Source: Bacteroidales bacterium (GTDB lineage: Bacteria > Bacteroidota > Bacteroidia > Bacteroidales > UBA932). From it: a stretch of DNA of 64,000 nt. The stretch is from contig JAFPGC010000010.1 of assembly GCA_017423025.1 (NCBI GenBank), forward strand, positions 1-64,000. The letters are read 5' to 3'. Position numbers and translations under genes: made by a program. Under the pieces are notes generated by a model. The model was not told the DNA's origin and ran no database searches. It saw only the letters and a list, made by a program, of their open reading frames with translations. This document shows, piece by piece, positions 32,184 through 41,096 of this stretch; position 1 is the stretch's first letter; each line of letters begins with the position of its first letter.

Positions 32184-35100
32184 ATGGCATTCGTACATCT
32201 CCATGTCCATACCCAGTACTCCATTCTGGACGGACAGTCATCCATCGAAAACCTTTTCAACCGGGCCGATGAGCTGGGGATGCCTGCGCTTGCCATTACG
32301 GACCATGGCAACATGTACGGCGTAAAAGAGTTCTTCAAATACGCCAAAAAGCACCCGAATGTAAAGCCCATCATTGGCTGTGAGGTGTACGTTTCCAAAG
32401 GGGACCACCGCATCCACGACAAGGGCTATTACCACCTGATTCTGCTGGCCAAGAACTACACGGGCTACCTGAATCTGGTGAAGATTGTGTCGGAAGGGCA
32501 TATCAACGGTATGTACTACCGGCCCCGGGTAAGCCACGAGATAATTGAGAAGTACCACGAGGGGCTCATTTGTTCATCGGCCTGCCTGGCGGGAGAGGTT
32601 CCGCGCGCCATTGTGGCCCACGACGATGCCGCCGTAGAAAAGGCCATCGAGTGGCACAAGAGGGTATTCGGGGAAGACTATTACCTGGAGGTGATGAAGC
32701 ACCGGACCGAGGTTCCCGGCCTCTCCAACGACCTTTACGAGAAACAGTGCTACTACACGGAGGAGATCTTCAAGCTGGCTACTAAGCACGGCATCAAGGT
32801 CATCGCCACCAACGACGCCCACTTTGTGCGCAAGGAAGACGGCCCCGTGCACGACCGCCTCATCTGCCTCACCACCAATTCCTACCTGGACGACCCCGAC
32901 CGCCTGCGCTATACCCAGCAGGAGTATCTGAAGTCGGAAGAGGAGATGCAGGAACTGTTCCCGGACCATCCGGAATGCCTGGCCAATACGCTGGAAGTGG
33001 CCGATAAGATAGAGACCTACTCCATAGACCGCGACCCCGTGCTGCCGGTCTTCGAGATTGATCCGGCGTTCATGGCCGACATCGACCAATACCTGGAGAA
33101 ATACAAGGACATCATAGATGCGGGCCGATGCGACAAGCACGGCTCCTACCGCGGCGACGGCTTCTGCCATTCCGTGGCGTACCTTTGCCACCTGACCTTC
33201 CTGGGCGCCCACGAGCGCTACGGAGAGGAGCTCACCGAAGAGCAGCAGGAGCGCATAGACTTCGAGCTCAAGACCATCTGCCGCATGGGCTTCCCGGACT
33301 ATTTCCTCATCGTGCAGGACTACATCGCCGCTTCGCGCGCGATGGGCAGCATGGTGGGCCCGGGCCGTGGGTCGGCCGCCGGCTCTGTTGTGGCCTATTG
33401 CCTCAAAATCACCAACTTAGACCCCATCAAGTACCAGCTCCTGTTCGAGCGTTTCCTCAATCCGGACCGTATTTCCATGCCGGATATAGATGTGGACTTT
33501 GAAGATTTGACCAAGGCTCACGACTATGTGGAGAAGAAGTATGGGGCCAGCCACGTTTCCCGCGTAATCACCTTCGGCACCATGGCCGCCAAAAGCGCCA
33601 TCAAGGATGTGGCCCGCATCAGCCGGGTCAGCATTGACGAGAGCAACCGCCTCACCAAGATGGTGCCAGACCGCCTGAGCGAGAAGAAAGAGAAGAAATA
33701 CCCCTTCAACCCCAAGCTGGACGAACTGAAACCCGGTTTCAAGGTCGTGGAAGAAGAAGTGGAGGAAGAACAGGACGGCCAGATGGTCAAGGTCAAGAAG
33801 ACCTTCCAGAAGGGCATGGAAGACGTGGATGTCAAGATCAACCTCAAGAACTGCTACCGCCTGGTGCCCGAGTTCATAGAAGAACTCAAGAACGGCCCGG
33901 AAATCAACAAAGAGGTGCTCCAGTACGCCCAGGCGCTGGAAGGTTGCGTCCGCCAGGTGGGCATGCACGCCTGCGCCACCATCATCGGCCGCGGAGACCT
34001 TACGGATTATCTACCCATTTGCCTGTCCAAGGATAAGGAAACGGGCGAAGACGTGCGTACCTCGCAGTTTGACGGGCATTATATTGAGGATGTGGGCATG
34101 CTCAAGATGGACTTCCTGGGCCTCATCACCCTGCAGATCATCCACAACTGCCTCAACCTCATCAAGGAGCACCACGGCGAAGACATTGATATAGAGGCCA
34201 TCCCCATCGACGACAAGCCTACCCTGGAGTTGTATGGCCGGGGAGACACCACCAGCGTGTTCCAGTTTGAATCGGAAGGCATGAAACAGTGGCTGCAGCG
34301 CCTGCGGCCGGAGCGCTTCGAAGACCTCATCGCCATGAACGCCCTCTATCGGCCCGGCCCCATGGATTATATCCCGGACTTTGTGGCCCGCAAACAGGGA
34401 GAGCAGGCCATCGAGTACGACCTCCCGGAAATGGAGGAATTCCTGCAGGATACCTATGGCGTTACCGTATATCAGGAACAGGTGATGCTGCTTTCCCAGA
34501 AGCTGGCCGGCTTCACCAAAGGCGAGGCTGACAAGCTGCGCAAGGCCATGGGTAAGAAGCAGATTGACATCCTGAACTCCCTGAAAGACAAGTTCATGAC
34601 GGGCGGTATGGCCAACGGGCATCCGGAGAAGGTGCTGGACAAGATTTGGAAAGACTGGGAGAAGTTTGCCCAGTATGCCTTCAACAAGTCGCACGCCACC
34701 TGCTACGCCTGGGTGAGCTATCAGACCGGCTGGCTCAAATGCCATTACCCTTCCGAGTTCTTTGCCTCCTGCCTGGACTGCGCCAAGAGCATGGAGGAAA
34801 TCATCAAGATCATGGACGACTGCAAGGGCCACGGTATCAAGGTGTTAAGCCCCGATGTGAACGAGAGTTCCTCCCACTTTACCGTGAACAAGAACGGAGA
34901 CGTACGCTTCGCCCTGGGCTCCATCAAGGGCTTTGGCGCCAACGTGGTGGATGCCATTATTGCCGAAAGGGAAGAGCACGGCCTGTTTACGGATATCTAC
35001 GATTTTGTGCAGCGCATGGCCGGCAACGTGAACCGCAAGAGCTTCGAGAGCCTGGTGAATTCCGGCGCCTTCGATAGCCTGGGCCACAAGCGCAGCCTGT

Positions 35101-35957
35101 ATTTCCAGCCCGGCCGCGGCGGAGAACTGTTTATAGACCAGCTGGTCCGATACGGAGAACTGTATAAGGAAGATACCCTTTCCGGCGGCGTCTCCCTCTT
35201 CGGAGACATGGAGGAAATGAAGCCCGAGCGTCCCGCCCTGCCCGAATCGGAAGGAGATATGGACATCCTGGAGATGCTCCAGAGGGAGAAGGAACTGGTG
35301 GGCATGTACCTAAGTTCCCATCCGCTGGACCGCTACCGCTTCGAGATAGACAACTTCTGCAATTGCAAAATGGCCGAAGTAAATACCTTCGTGGCCGATT
35401 GCGAAAGCAAGAAGCAGACGGCCAAGCTCTACGTGGCCGGCATCGTGACGGATTTCAAGCAGCTGACCACCAAGACGGGTAAGCCCTATTCCCGCACCAT
35501 CCTGGAAGATTACAGCGGCTCCTACGAACTCACGCTCTTCGGCAAGGACCACGAGAACTTCATGCAATACATGGCGCCCCGCGCTACGCTGTTCCTGGAG
35601 GGCGTGGTGGAAGAGAAATTCTTCGTGAAGCCCGAGGAGCGTGCACAGGGAAAAACCGCGCCCTACGCCTTTAAATTGCGCAAAGTCACGCTGCTCGGCA
35701 ACATTTCCGACGACATCCTCACCGGTTTCTGCATGGACATCACAACGCCCATGCTCACCCAGCAGTTCCGCAAAGACCTGGTGGCCGTGGTGAAGAAGCA
35801 CAAGGGCAACATTCCCCTCACCCTCTTCCTCTACGACCCCGTCACCCGCTACCGTATCCAATTCTATTCCAAGAAGTTCCAGGTGGCCGTCACCTCCGAA
35901 TTCCTGCAGGATCTCCACCGCATCGGCATAGACAAGTACGAGGTCAACCGAAAGTAA
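32184..35957 (+). CDS. dnaE: DNA polymerase III alpha subunit
   Basis: This 1257-residue protein is the replicative polymerase. It starts with a PHP domain (FVHLHVHTQYSILDG at 3-17). The palm holds PGRGSAAGS and the catalytic PDIDVDFED (about 433-441). KMDFLGL, the fingers region GEADKLRKAMGKK and FNKSHATCYAWVSYQT follow, then a helix-hairpin-helix region and an OB domain near the C-terminus. An acidic insert of about 30 residues around 515-545 (EEEVEEEQDGQMVKVKK) interrupts the palm region. It is monocistronic and is followed by a terminator. Confidence 0.97.
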   Translation: MAFVHLHVHTQYSILDGQSSIENLFNRADELGMPALAITDHGNMYGVKEFFKYAKKHPNVKPIIGCEVYVSKGDHRIHDKGYYHLILLAKNYTGYLNLVKIVSEGHINGMYYRPRVSHEIIEKYHEGLICSSACLAGEVPRAIVAHDDAAVEKAIEWHKRVFGEDYYLEVMKHRTEVPGLSNDLYEKQCYYTEEIFKLATKHGIKVIATNDAHFVRKEDGPVHDRLICLTTNSYLDDPDRLRYTQQEYLKSEEEMQELFPDHPECLANTLEVADKIETYSIDRDPVLPVFEIDPAFMADIDQYLEKYKDIIDAGRCDKHGSYRGDGFCHSVAYLCHLTFLGAHERYGEELTEEQQERIDFELKTICRMGFPDYFLIVQDYIAASRAMGSMVGPGRGSAAGSVVAYCLKITNLDPIKYQLLFERFLNPDRISMPDIDVDFEDLTKAHDYVEKKYGASHVSRVITFGTMAAKSAIKDVARISRVSIDESNRLTKMVPDRLSEKKEKKYPFNPKLDELKPGFKVVEEEVEEEQDGQMVKVKKTFQKGMEDVDVKINLKNCYRLVPEFIEELKNGPEINKEVLQYAQALEGCVRQVGMHACATIIGRGDLTDYLPICLSKDKETGEDVRTSQFDGHYIEDVGMLKMDFLGLITLQIIHNCLNLIKEHHGEDIDIEAIPIDDKPTLELYGRGDTTSVFQFESEGMKQWLQRLRPERFEDLIAMNALYRPGPMDYIPDFVARKQGEQAIEYDLPEMEEFLQDTYGVTVYQEQVMLLSQKLAGFTKGEADKLRKAMGKKQIDILNSLKDKFMTGGMANGHPEKVLDKIWKDWEKFAQYAFNKSHATCYAWVSYQTGWLKCHYPSEFFASCLDCAKSMEEIIKIMDDCKGHGIKVLSPDVNESSSHFTVNKNGDVRFALGSIKGFGANVVDAIIAEREEHGLFTDIYDFVQRMAGNVNRKSFESLVNSGAFDSLGHKRSLYFQPGRGGELFIDQLVRYGELYKEDTLSGGVSLFGDMEEMKPERPALPESEGDMDILEMLQREKELVGMYLSSHPLDRYRFEIDNFCNCKMAEVNTFVADCESKKQTAKLYVAGIVTDFKQLTTKTGKPYSRTILEDYSGSYELTLFGKDHENFMQYMAPRATLFLEGVVEEKFFVKPEERAQGKTAPYAFKLRKVTLLGNISDDILTGFCMDITTPMLTQQFRKDLVAVVKKHKGNIPLTLFLYDPVTRYRIQFYSKKFQVAVTSEFLQDLHRIGIDKYEVNRK

Positions 35958-35960
35958 CCA

Positions 35961-35994
35961 AAAACCGCGGCCCGGATTCGGGTCGCGGCTTTTG
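35961..35994 (+). terminator. Terminator of dnaE
   Basis: CCGCGGCCC pairs with GGGTCGCGG and is followed by CTTTTG. Confidence 0.85.
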
Positions 35995-36013
35995 TATTGG
36001 CGCAGAGGCAATC

Positions 36014-36628
36014 TTACTTGCTCATCTTGAAGCCCAGACGGAAATTGTCGTAACCGTCGGCCAGTTTTACGATGGAACCCAGTTCAGAGGAGCTCTGGCC
36101 CAGCACGGAGGCCAGTTTCTTGATGAGGGCCATAGCCTTGTTCACCGGGAAGACCATTTTCACGTTGCCCAGGCTGGATTCCAGGGAACCGGTCATACTC
36201 AGATACTGGAATTTCTTGCCGAAAACCAGGGAAACAGTCTTTTCGCCATCTCCCACGGTGAAGGTGCCGGGGATGGACAGCTTGCCCACATTCAGGGTGA
36301 AGGTCTTCTCGTCGGCATTGAAGGTGAAGCTCATGGCGCCGGGATTGATGCCTACCTTTGAAAGGTAACCATCGGCCTTGGTTTCAATGGCCGAAGTTGC
36401 GGCCGAGCCGGCCAGGTTGGTGAGAAGCCCGCCTTCGGAGCTGGTGGCCGATACCGCTATACCATTATAAGTATAGGTGCCGTTGAGGCTGATGGGAGCG
36501 GAATAAACCACGCCGGCAGCGTTGGAAATGACATTACCCAGGCTGCCCAGCTTGTCCAGGATGCTCTGGGCGTTTGCCGAGAGGCTGAAAACCGCTGCCA
36601 CAAAAATAAGGGAAATGAGTTTTTTCAT
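36014..36628 (-). CDS. DUF4923 family exported protein
   Basis: This 204-residue protein has a signal peptide (MKKLISLIFVAAVFSLSANA, then Q) and the DUF4923 pattern: SILDKLGSLGNVISNAAG, then a strand-rich lipocalin-like core with LNGTYTYNGIAVSATSSEGG and FGKKFQYLSMTGSL. The family is widespread in Bacteroidales and its function is unknown; a periplasmic lipid or ligand binder is plausible. It lies 12 bp after the ThiL-like gene and is probably co-transcribed with it. The remnant at 21.5 kb looks like a decayed relative. Confidence 0.85.
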   Translation of the reverse strand: MKKLISLIFVAAVFSLSANAQSILDKLGSLGNVISNAAGVVYSAPISLNGTYTYNGIAVSATSSEGGLLTNLAGSAATSAIETKADGYLSKVGINPGAMSFTFNADEKTFTLNVGKLSIPGTFTVGDGEKTVSLVFGKKFQYLSMTGSLESSLGNVKMVFPVNKAMALIKKLASVLGQSSSELGSIVKLADGYDNFRLGFKMSK

Positions 36629-36640
36629 GTTATTTTGGTT

Positions 36641-37645
36641 TTATTCTGTTTCTTCTTGCCATCCCTGCGCTTTCACGGGGAATTCGACGCCCTCGGGAGT
36701 AACCAAAACCGTGCCAGCCTCCGGCTGCGCCAGGTGGCCGATCACGTCAAAGGTCTGGAATTCCCGGCGGAACTTCTCCAGATGCAGGATGGGTACCACA
36801 AAGAGGAGCCGGTTGTCGTCTCCTCCGTTCATGGCGGCCGATACGGGGTCTATATCCAGCTCTTTCCCCAGCTGGAAGCTGTTGCCCTCGAAAGGAATCT
36901 TCTCGGCATAGACCTTTGCGCCCAGGCCGCTGTCGCGCGAGAGGCGCTTGAGGGCGTCCGAAAGGCCCCGGCTTACGAAATAGCCGTACGAGGGGTAAAT
37001 TTCCACATCTTCCAGGCGGGAAACCACCGAAGCGTCCAGTTCCGGGCGCAGGTAGGCCCCAACCAGCATTTTATACTGTGCCATGTCGGGCTGGGTGCCA
37101 TCGGCCTCAAACTGCCGGGCGCCCCTCTCCAGAACCTGCAGGCCCAGATAAGCGGCACCCAGGCTGCCGGAAACGCAGATCAGGTCCTTGGACTTGGCGG
37201 CCATACGGCGTTTCTCCGTGAGGATGGACGTTTCACCCGTGGCCGACAGGGAAAGGTACAAACCATTGTTGGAGGGCTGCAGGTCCAGGTTAACCGCCTC
37301 AAATCCGTGTTCTTTGGCCGCGACGGTAATGCCCATCCATAAATCCTTGATTTGCGGGAAATCCAGTTTGGCCGATATGCCCAGCACCACGTTCAGGAGC
37401 TTGGGGGCAGCCAAGGCGGCGTACAATTCTCCTACCACCCCTACTACGCACTTGTAACCCAGGTGCTTCAGGGGGAAATAAACCAGGTTGAAGTCTATTC
37501 CTTCCAGATACATGCGGGACGCCGTGGTAATGCGGCCTCCTTTGGTGCAAGTATAGCCCAGCCCGCTTACGGGATTATATGCAGAGAGCTGATAGAGTTG
37601 TTCTATCGCCTGGATTTTTCCTATTTCAGAAAATGATTCTGCCAT
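36641..37645 (-). CDS. ThiL-like protein with lost active site
   Basis: This 334-residue protein aligns end to end with Bacteroidota thiamine-monophosphate kinase (ThiL, AIR-synthase fold). Shared landmarks are YLEGIDFNLVYFPLKHLGYK, NDLICVSG-like KDLICVSGSLGAAYLGLQ, AALNGGED-like AAMNGGDDNRLLFVVP and a final VKAQGW. Catalytic and metal-binding motifs are changed: GDDAAV is replaced by GYTCTKGG, the TTD before LLEGI is TAS, the GVSDIYA aspartate is gone (GVVGELYA), GGDTTSS is NLDLQPSNN, and DISDGLS is FVSRGLSD. It is therefore unlikely to be an active kinase. A minus-strand -7 box TATCTTTG lies at 37670-37663. Confidence 0.82.
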   Translation of the reverse strand: MAESFSEIGKIQAIEQLYQLSAYNPVSGLGYTCTKGGRITTASRMYLEGIDFNLVYFPLKHLGYKCVVGVVGELYAALAAPKLLNVVLGISAKLDFPQIKDLWMGITVAAKEHGFEAVNLDLQPSNNGLYLSLSATGETSILTEKRRMAAKSKDLICVSGSLGAAYLGLQVLERGARQFEADGTQPDMAQYKMLVGAYLRPELDASVVSRLEDVEIYPSYGYFVSRGLSDALKRLSRDSGLGAKVYAEKIPFEGNSFQLGKELDIDPVSAAMNGGDDNRLLFVVPILHLEKFRREFQTFDVIGHLAQPEAGTVLVTPEGVEFPVKAQGWQEETE

Positions 37646-37662
37646 TTCAAATGCTGTTTATG

Positions 37663-37670
37663 CAAAGATA
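37663..37670 (-). promoter_or_regulatory. -7 box of the ThiL-like gene
   Basis: TATCTTTG on the minus strand, 17 nt before the ATG. Confidence 0.6.
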
Positions 37671-37687
37671 GCAATTATTTACTTTCC

Positions 37688-39832
37688 CTACTTCACCCAA
37701 ACTTCGTCAATAAAGAACCAGCAGGGGTTGCCCACGCCGTAATGCCATTCAGGGCAGTCTTTCACGCCCTCCACAAAGATGCGGACATAGCGGGCCTGCG
37801 CTTCGCCTTTCCCTACCACGGGCGTAAATTCAATAGCACCATTTCGGTTCTCTTCCAGCGTCTTGTCATCAAACATCTGGAAATCCTTTCCATCGGACGA
37901 AACATAAAAGCGCACGGCTCTGGGTTCCAGCACCCAGGCACCGATTTGGCGAAGGAAATCGGCCCCTATCTCGCGGATAGACTGCACGGAGCCCAGGTCT
38001 ATGGTGAAATCGGCATCCGTGCCTTCCCAGCCCACCCAGCTCTCTACGTATCCGGCGCCGCCATACAAGCCATCCGTAAGGGCCGTTCTGCCCAATTCCA
38101 CGTATTTGGGACGAGGGTTTATAACAAAGGATACCGGCCTGCCAAAAGCCAGGTTACCTTCTTGAGAGGTTAAATAACGATCTCGGAACTGCTTACAGTA
38201 TTCCAGCGGGTTGTTGGCACGCTCGTTCAAGCTGGGGACCTGGAATTCCCGGATGCGGCTTTCAAACAGGTCCAGCTGTTTTTCCACCGCGGCATTGTCG
38301 CGGTGAAGGTCCGTCCTGGCTATCTCCAGGGCCGAATATTGCAGAGGAAGGCGGGTCCTGCGTACGCGGGAGAGCCTCAAGGGATCATTTGCAACGGCCG
38401 CTTCGGCGTCATCGAACATGGCGTTATAGCGTTTGAACAACGCCGGCTGAAGGATAATCCTCTTATAGGAAACGGGAGAATCGTAAATGAAAAGATCTAC
38501 ATCCGTAGCTACGGCGGCACCCTCCATCGTGTGGATATACCTTAAAATCTGAGGCGCGGCTTTGCCGTAATAAGCCTTACAGAAGTGCCGCTCCAGCGAA
38601 TCCAGGCTGGCCTGGGGGGTCCACATCAGTTTGGAAACCAGGTAGGGTCTCAGTTCGGCCATATCCCCTCCCCGTGAACTGTTGATCTGCGAGAAATGCA
38701 TCTTTACCCCGTGGTCCTGGAAGATAACCATATTATCCTTTATGGTCTGCAGGTTGGGGAATGGGGAAAGATAATTGTCAAAGTTGATGCCGTAATCCCA
38801 GAGGAAAATGTTGTCACAGATGGCGCTCCAGCCTTCCAGGGCCCGCATAAACACCTGCCCGGAAGGGTTTTCCGGGAGGGAAGTCTGTCTCCGGCAATCT
38901 ATGTCACAGAGCATAATGGACACGTTGGGACGCGGCTTGGTGATTTTAGGTGGCTGCACGGAGAAAAGATACGCCAGCGTAGAGATTTCCTTGTCCGGAA
39001 AACGCTCTGCCACGGCATTCACAAAGCGAAGGATGGGCCCGGAAGGACTCCCCTCCTCATCCATAATAGCCTGGCAGGCAGGACATCGGCAATAAGTATC
39101 TGATCCATCGTTCTGTGAGATGGAAATCATCTTCCGATCCGGATGGGCGCGGAACAGGCTGTCCAGCGTTCCGCAAACGATTTCCAGCACTTCGGGATTG
39201 CTCATGCACCATTGGCTGGCGCTTCCGGGATGCCTTTTTCCTCCATAGTAAGCATAATACTCGGGGTGCTCAGTCCCGTAGCGCGAGGCCGGCAACAGGC
39301 GGTTACAGGTATGCACCCACAGATTGTCGACAAAAAGGTCGGCCGGCTCTTCCAAGCGCATCCAGGTACGAAGAAGAGGGTCTTCCCTCAGGAGATAGTG
39401 GCTGCATTGCCGGTAACGGAAGGCGGGAATCTCCGTCCTTGGACGCACCGTGACGGTGTTGACACGGGGAAGATCATACTCTCCTCCTCCCCAGTAATTC
39501 ATCCCCACTTCCTGCTCCAGGAAGTCGCAGGCCGCGTAAGAAAGGCTCTTGCCCTTTCCTTCCAGCACCACGGTGCCTTTTTCCACCAGCACGCGGAACG
39601 CATCTTCCGGCAGGTCGGACACTTCCCGCAGCAGGATATCGGCCTTTTTAGGGCTTCCTTTCACTATGGGGAACGCATACCCGGTAGCTTCTCCCAGATA
39701 GCGCTGCAGGATGGCGGCGGCGGGTGTGTCTTCAGAAGTAACAATGCGGCTGTTGTGGTTGAACCGGACGTTCTGGGCCCAGGCGCTAAGACTTAGCGCT
39801 AGCAGGGCGATGGTTATCAGTCTCTGTTTCAT
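37688..39832 (-). CDS. DUF4838 glycan-related protein with F5/8-type C-terminus
   Basis: This 714-residue exported protein has a signal peptide (MKQRLITIALLALSLSAWA, then Q). An N-terminal glycoside-hydrolase-2-like domain (about 20-110, with ILQRYLGEATGYAFP) is followed by the DUF4838 barrel (about 150-520, with ISQNDGSDTYCRCPACQ and FLWDYGINFDNYLSPFPN). A C-terminal discoidin-like sugar-binding domain runs from about 565. Relatives include alpha-glucuronidase-like and N-acetylhexosaminidase-like enzymes, so a glycan substrate is likely but unproven. I chose the ATG at 39832, five nt after TATCTTTG; the upstream in-frame ATGs precede the promoter. It stands alone with no susCD pair. Confidence 0.82.
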   Translation of the reverse strand: MKQRLITIALLALSLSAWAQNVRFNHNSRIVTSEDTPAAAILQRYLGEATGYAFPIVKGSPKKADILLREVSDLPEDAFRVLVEKGTVVLEGKGKSLSYAACDFLEQEVGMNYWGGGEYDLPRVNTVTVRPRTEIPAFRYRQCSHYLLREDPLLRTWMRLEEPADLFVDNLWVHTCNRLLPASRYGTEHPEYYAYYGGKRHPGSASQWCMSNPEVLEIVCGTLDSLFRAHPDRKMISISQNDGSDTYCRCPACQAIMDEEGSPSGPILRFVNAVAERFPDKEISTLAYLFSVQPPKITKPRPNVSIMLCDIDCRRQTSLPENPSGQVFMRALEGWSAICDNIFLWDYGINFDNYLSPFPNLQTIKDNMVIFQDHGVKMHFSQINSSRGGDMAELRPYLVSKLMWTPQASLDSLERHFCKAYYGKAAPQILRYIHTMEGAAVATDVDLFIYDSPVSYKRIILQPALFKRYNAMFDDAEAAVANDPLRLSRVRRTRLPLQYSALEIARTDLHRDNAAVEKQLDLFESRIREFQVPSLNERANNPLEYCKQFRDRYLTSQEGNLAFGRPVSFVINPRPKYVELGRTALTDGLYGGAGYVESWVGWEGTDADFTIDLGSVQSIREIGADFLRQIGAWVLEPRAVRFYVSSDGKDFQMFDDKTLEENRNGAIEFTPVVGKGEAQARYVRIFVEGVKDCPEWHYGVGNPCWFFIDEVWVK

Positions 39833-39837
39833 AGCCA

Positions 39838-39845
39838 CAAAGATA
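39838..39845 (-). promoter_or_regulatory. -7 box of the DUF4838 gene
   Basis: TATCTTTG on the minus strand ends 5 nt before the ATG, implying an almost leaderless transcript. Confidence 0.62.
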
Positions 39846-39953
39846 CAAAATGCACGCATTCGGTCCATCCCAAATGTGTGCATTAGTTTTTACAAATAAT
39901 TAAAAACGAGGTATTATCTTCGCCTTCGATTAGTTAATAAAATAGTTTTACAC

Positions 39954-40106
39954 AAGAAAAAAATATTCGTTATCCTTGCAGTCATCGCTGTAGCAGCCCT
40001 GACCGCTACCAGCTGCAAAAAGCAGGAAGATCCCGCCATCACCAATGATGCCATTCTTAGCAAGAACCTGCCCGGCCAGCTGGTCAACAAAAACGCCCTC
40101 AAGTAG
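39954..40106 (+). pseudogene. Small lipoprotein gene with destroyed start codon
   Basis: The frame from 39954 reads KKKIFVILAVIAVAALTATS and then CKKQEDPAITNDAILSKNLPG..., stopping at TAG 40104-40106. This is a textbook lipoprotein signal with lipobox TATSC, about 50 residues in all. The expected ATG is AAG (39954-39956), one base away, and no ATG, GTG or TTG lies upstream in frame before the promoter-like TATCTTCG (39915-39922). Either the gene is a recent pseudogene, it uses an unusual start such as AUA, or the base is a sequence error. Confidence 0.6.
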
Positions 40107-40135
40107 CATTTTCTCTCCACTTTAGCGTACAAAAA

Positions 40136-40176
40136 CAAAGAAAGAGGTTGACTCAATGAGCCAACCTCTTCTTTAT
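40136..40176. terminator. Bidirectional terminator at tonB
   Basis: AAGAGGTTGACTC pairs with GAGCCAACCTCTT (one mismatch), with A-rich and T-rich flanks. Confidence 0.82.
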
Positions 40177-40189
40177 TAATCAGTTCCTT

Positions 40190-40882
40190 TTAGCGGAGCT
40201 GGAAGATCACAGGGAAGGTGTAGGTAACCTTCACAGCGCGGTCACGCTGACGGCCAGGGGTCCACTTGGGAGAGCTGGAAACCACGCGGACTGCTTCCTT
40301 ATCCAGGGACTCATCCACGCCACGGAGCACGCGCACGTTGGTTACGCGGCCGTCGGCCTCTACGGTGAACTGGAGGGTTACACGACCCTGAACACCATTT
40401 TCCTTAGCGATTTCCGGATAAACCAGACGGGAGTTAACCCACTTGGAGAACTCGTTGGCGTCGCCACCCTGGAAGGAAGGCTTCTTTTCTACGAGCTGGA
40501 AAGGAATGGCTTCTTCTTCCACTTCTTCCTCTTCCACAGCGGCCTCTTTATAGTCCTGGATCTCGAAAGCCTGGTTGTTGTCTTCCAGGTTCATAAACAG
40601 GTCGTCATCCAGTTTGATGTCATCGTCCACGATGTCGATCTGGTCACTCAGGACGGGAATGCTGGGAGCCTCGGGCGGGGGCGGAGGGAGCTCATTCTGG
40701 ATAGCCACCATCTCTTCTTCAACGACAGCCTGGGTGGTGTCTTCGAGAACGGCCACCTTGGCGTCCTTGGAAGAGTAGTTGAAGGCCAAATACACGATAC
40801 CAAGAGCAACGACGAGGCCGATCTCGGTGAAGAGCAGGCGCTTGTTCTCAAGGCTGGCTTTGGGTGATTTCTTTACTTCCAT
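40190..40882 (-). CDS. tonB: TonB energy transducer
   Basis: This 230-residue protein has one transmembrane helix (about residues 20-38), the proline-rich stretch LPPPPPEAP, an acidic linker and a C-terminal TonB domain (about 150-230). Landmarks are PSFQGGDANEFSKWV, YPEIAKENGVQGRVTLQFTV and SSSPKWTPGRQRDRAVKV. It couples the inner-membrane proton force to TonB-dependent receptors such as the one at 58.6 kb. I chose the ATG at 40882 because the 34 upstream in-frame residues lack membrane character and overlap a -7-like box (CATCTTTG, 40924-40917). No exbB or exbD is in the window. Confidence 0.92.
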   Translation of the reverse strand: MEVKKSPKASLENKRLLFTEIGLVVALGIVYLAFNYSSKDAKVAVLEDTTQAVVEEEMVAIQNELPPPPPEAPSIPVLSDQIDIVDDDIKLDDDLFMNLEDNNQAFEIQDYKEAAVEEEEVEEEAIPFQLVEKKPSFQGGDANEFSKWVNSRLVYPEIAKENGVQGRVTLQFTVEADGRVTNVRVLRGVDESLDKEAVRVVSSSPKWTPGRQRDRAVKVTYTFPVIFQLR

Positions 40883-41096
40883 GGTTATTGATTTTTTGGG
40901 TTTAATTTCTCTAATGCAAAGATGGAAAGGATATTTTTGAGCTCCAAATTTTCCCCAAAAAAGAATCTCGCATTTTTGTTTCATTAACCCCTTGAAGATA
41001 AGCCATTTACCACGGACCGGTCGAAAAACATTCTCGCAATAGCCCGTTTTTATGTCGAAAACCCGTACTTTTCACCCGTTAACCCCCGAAAAGCAA

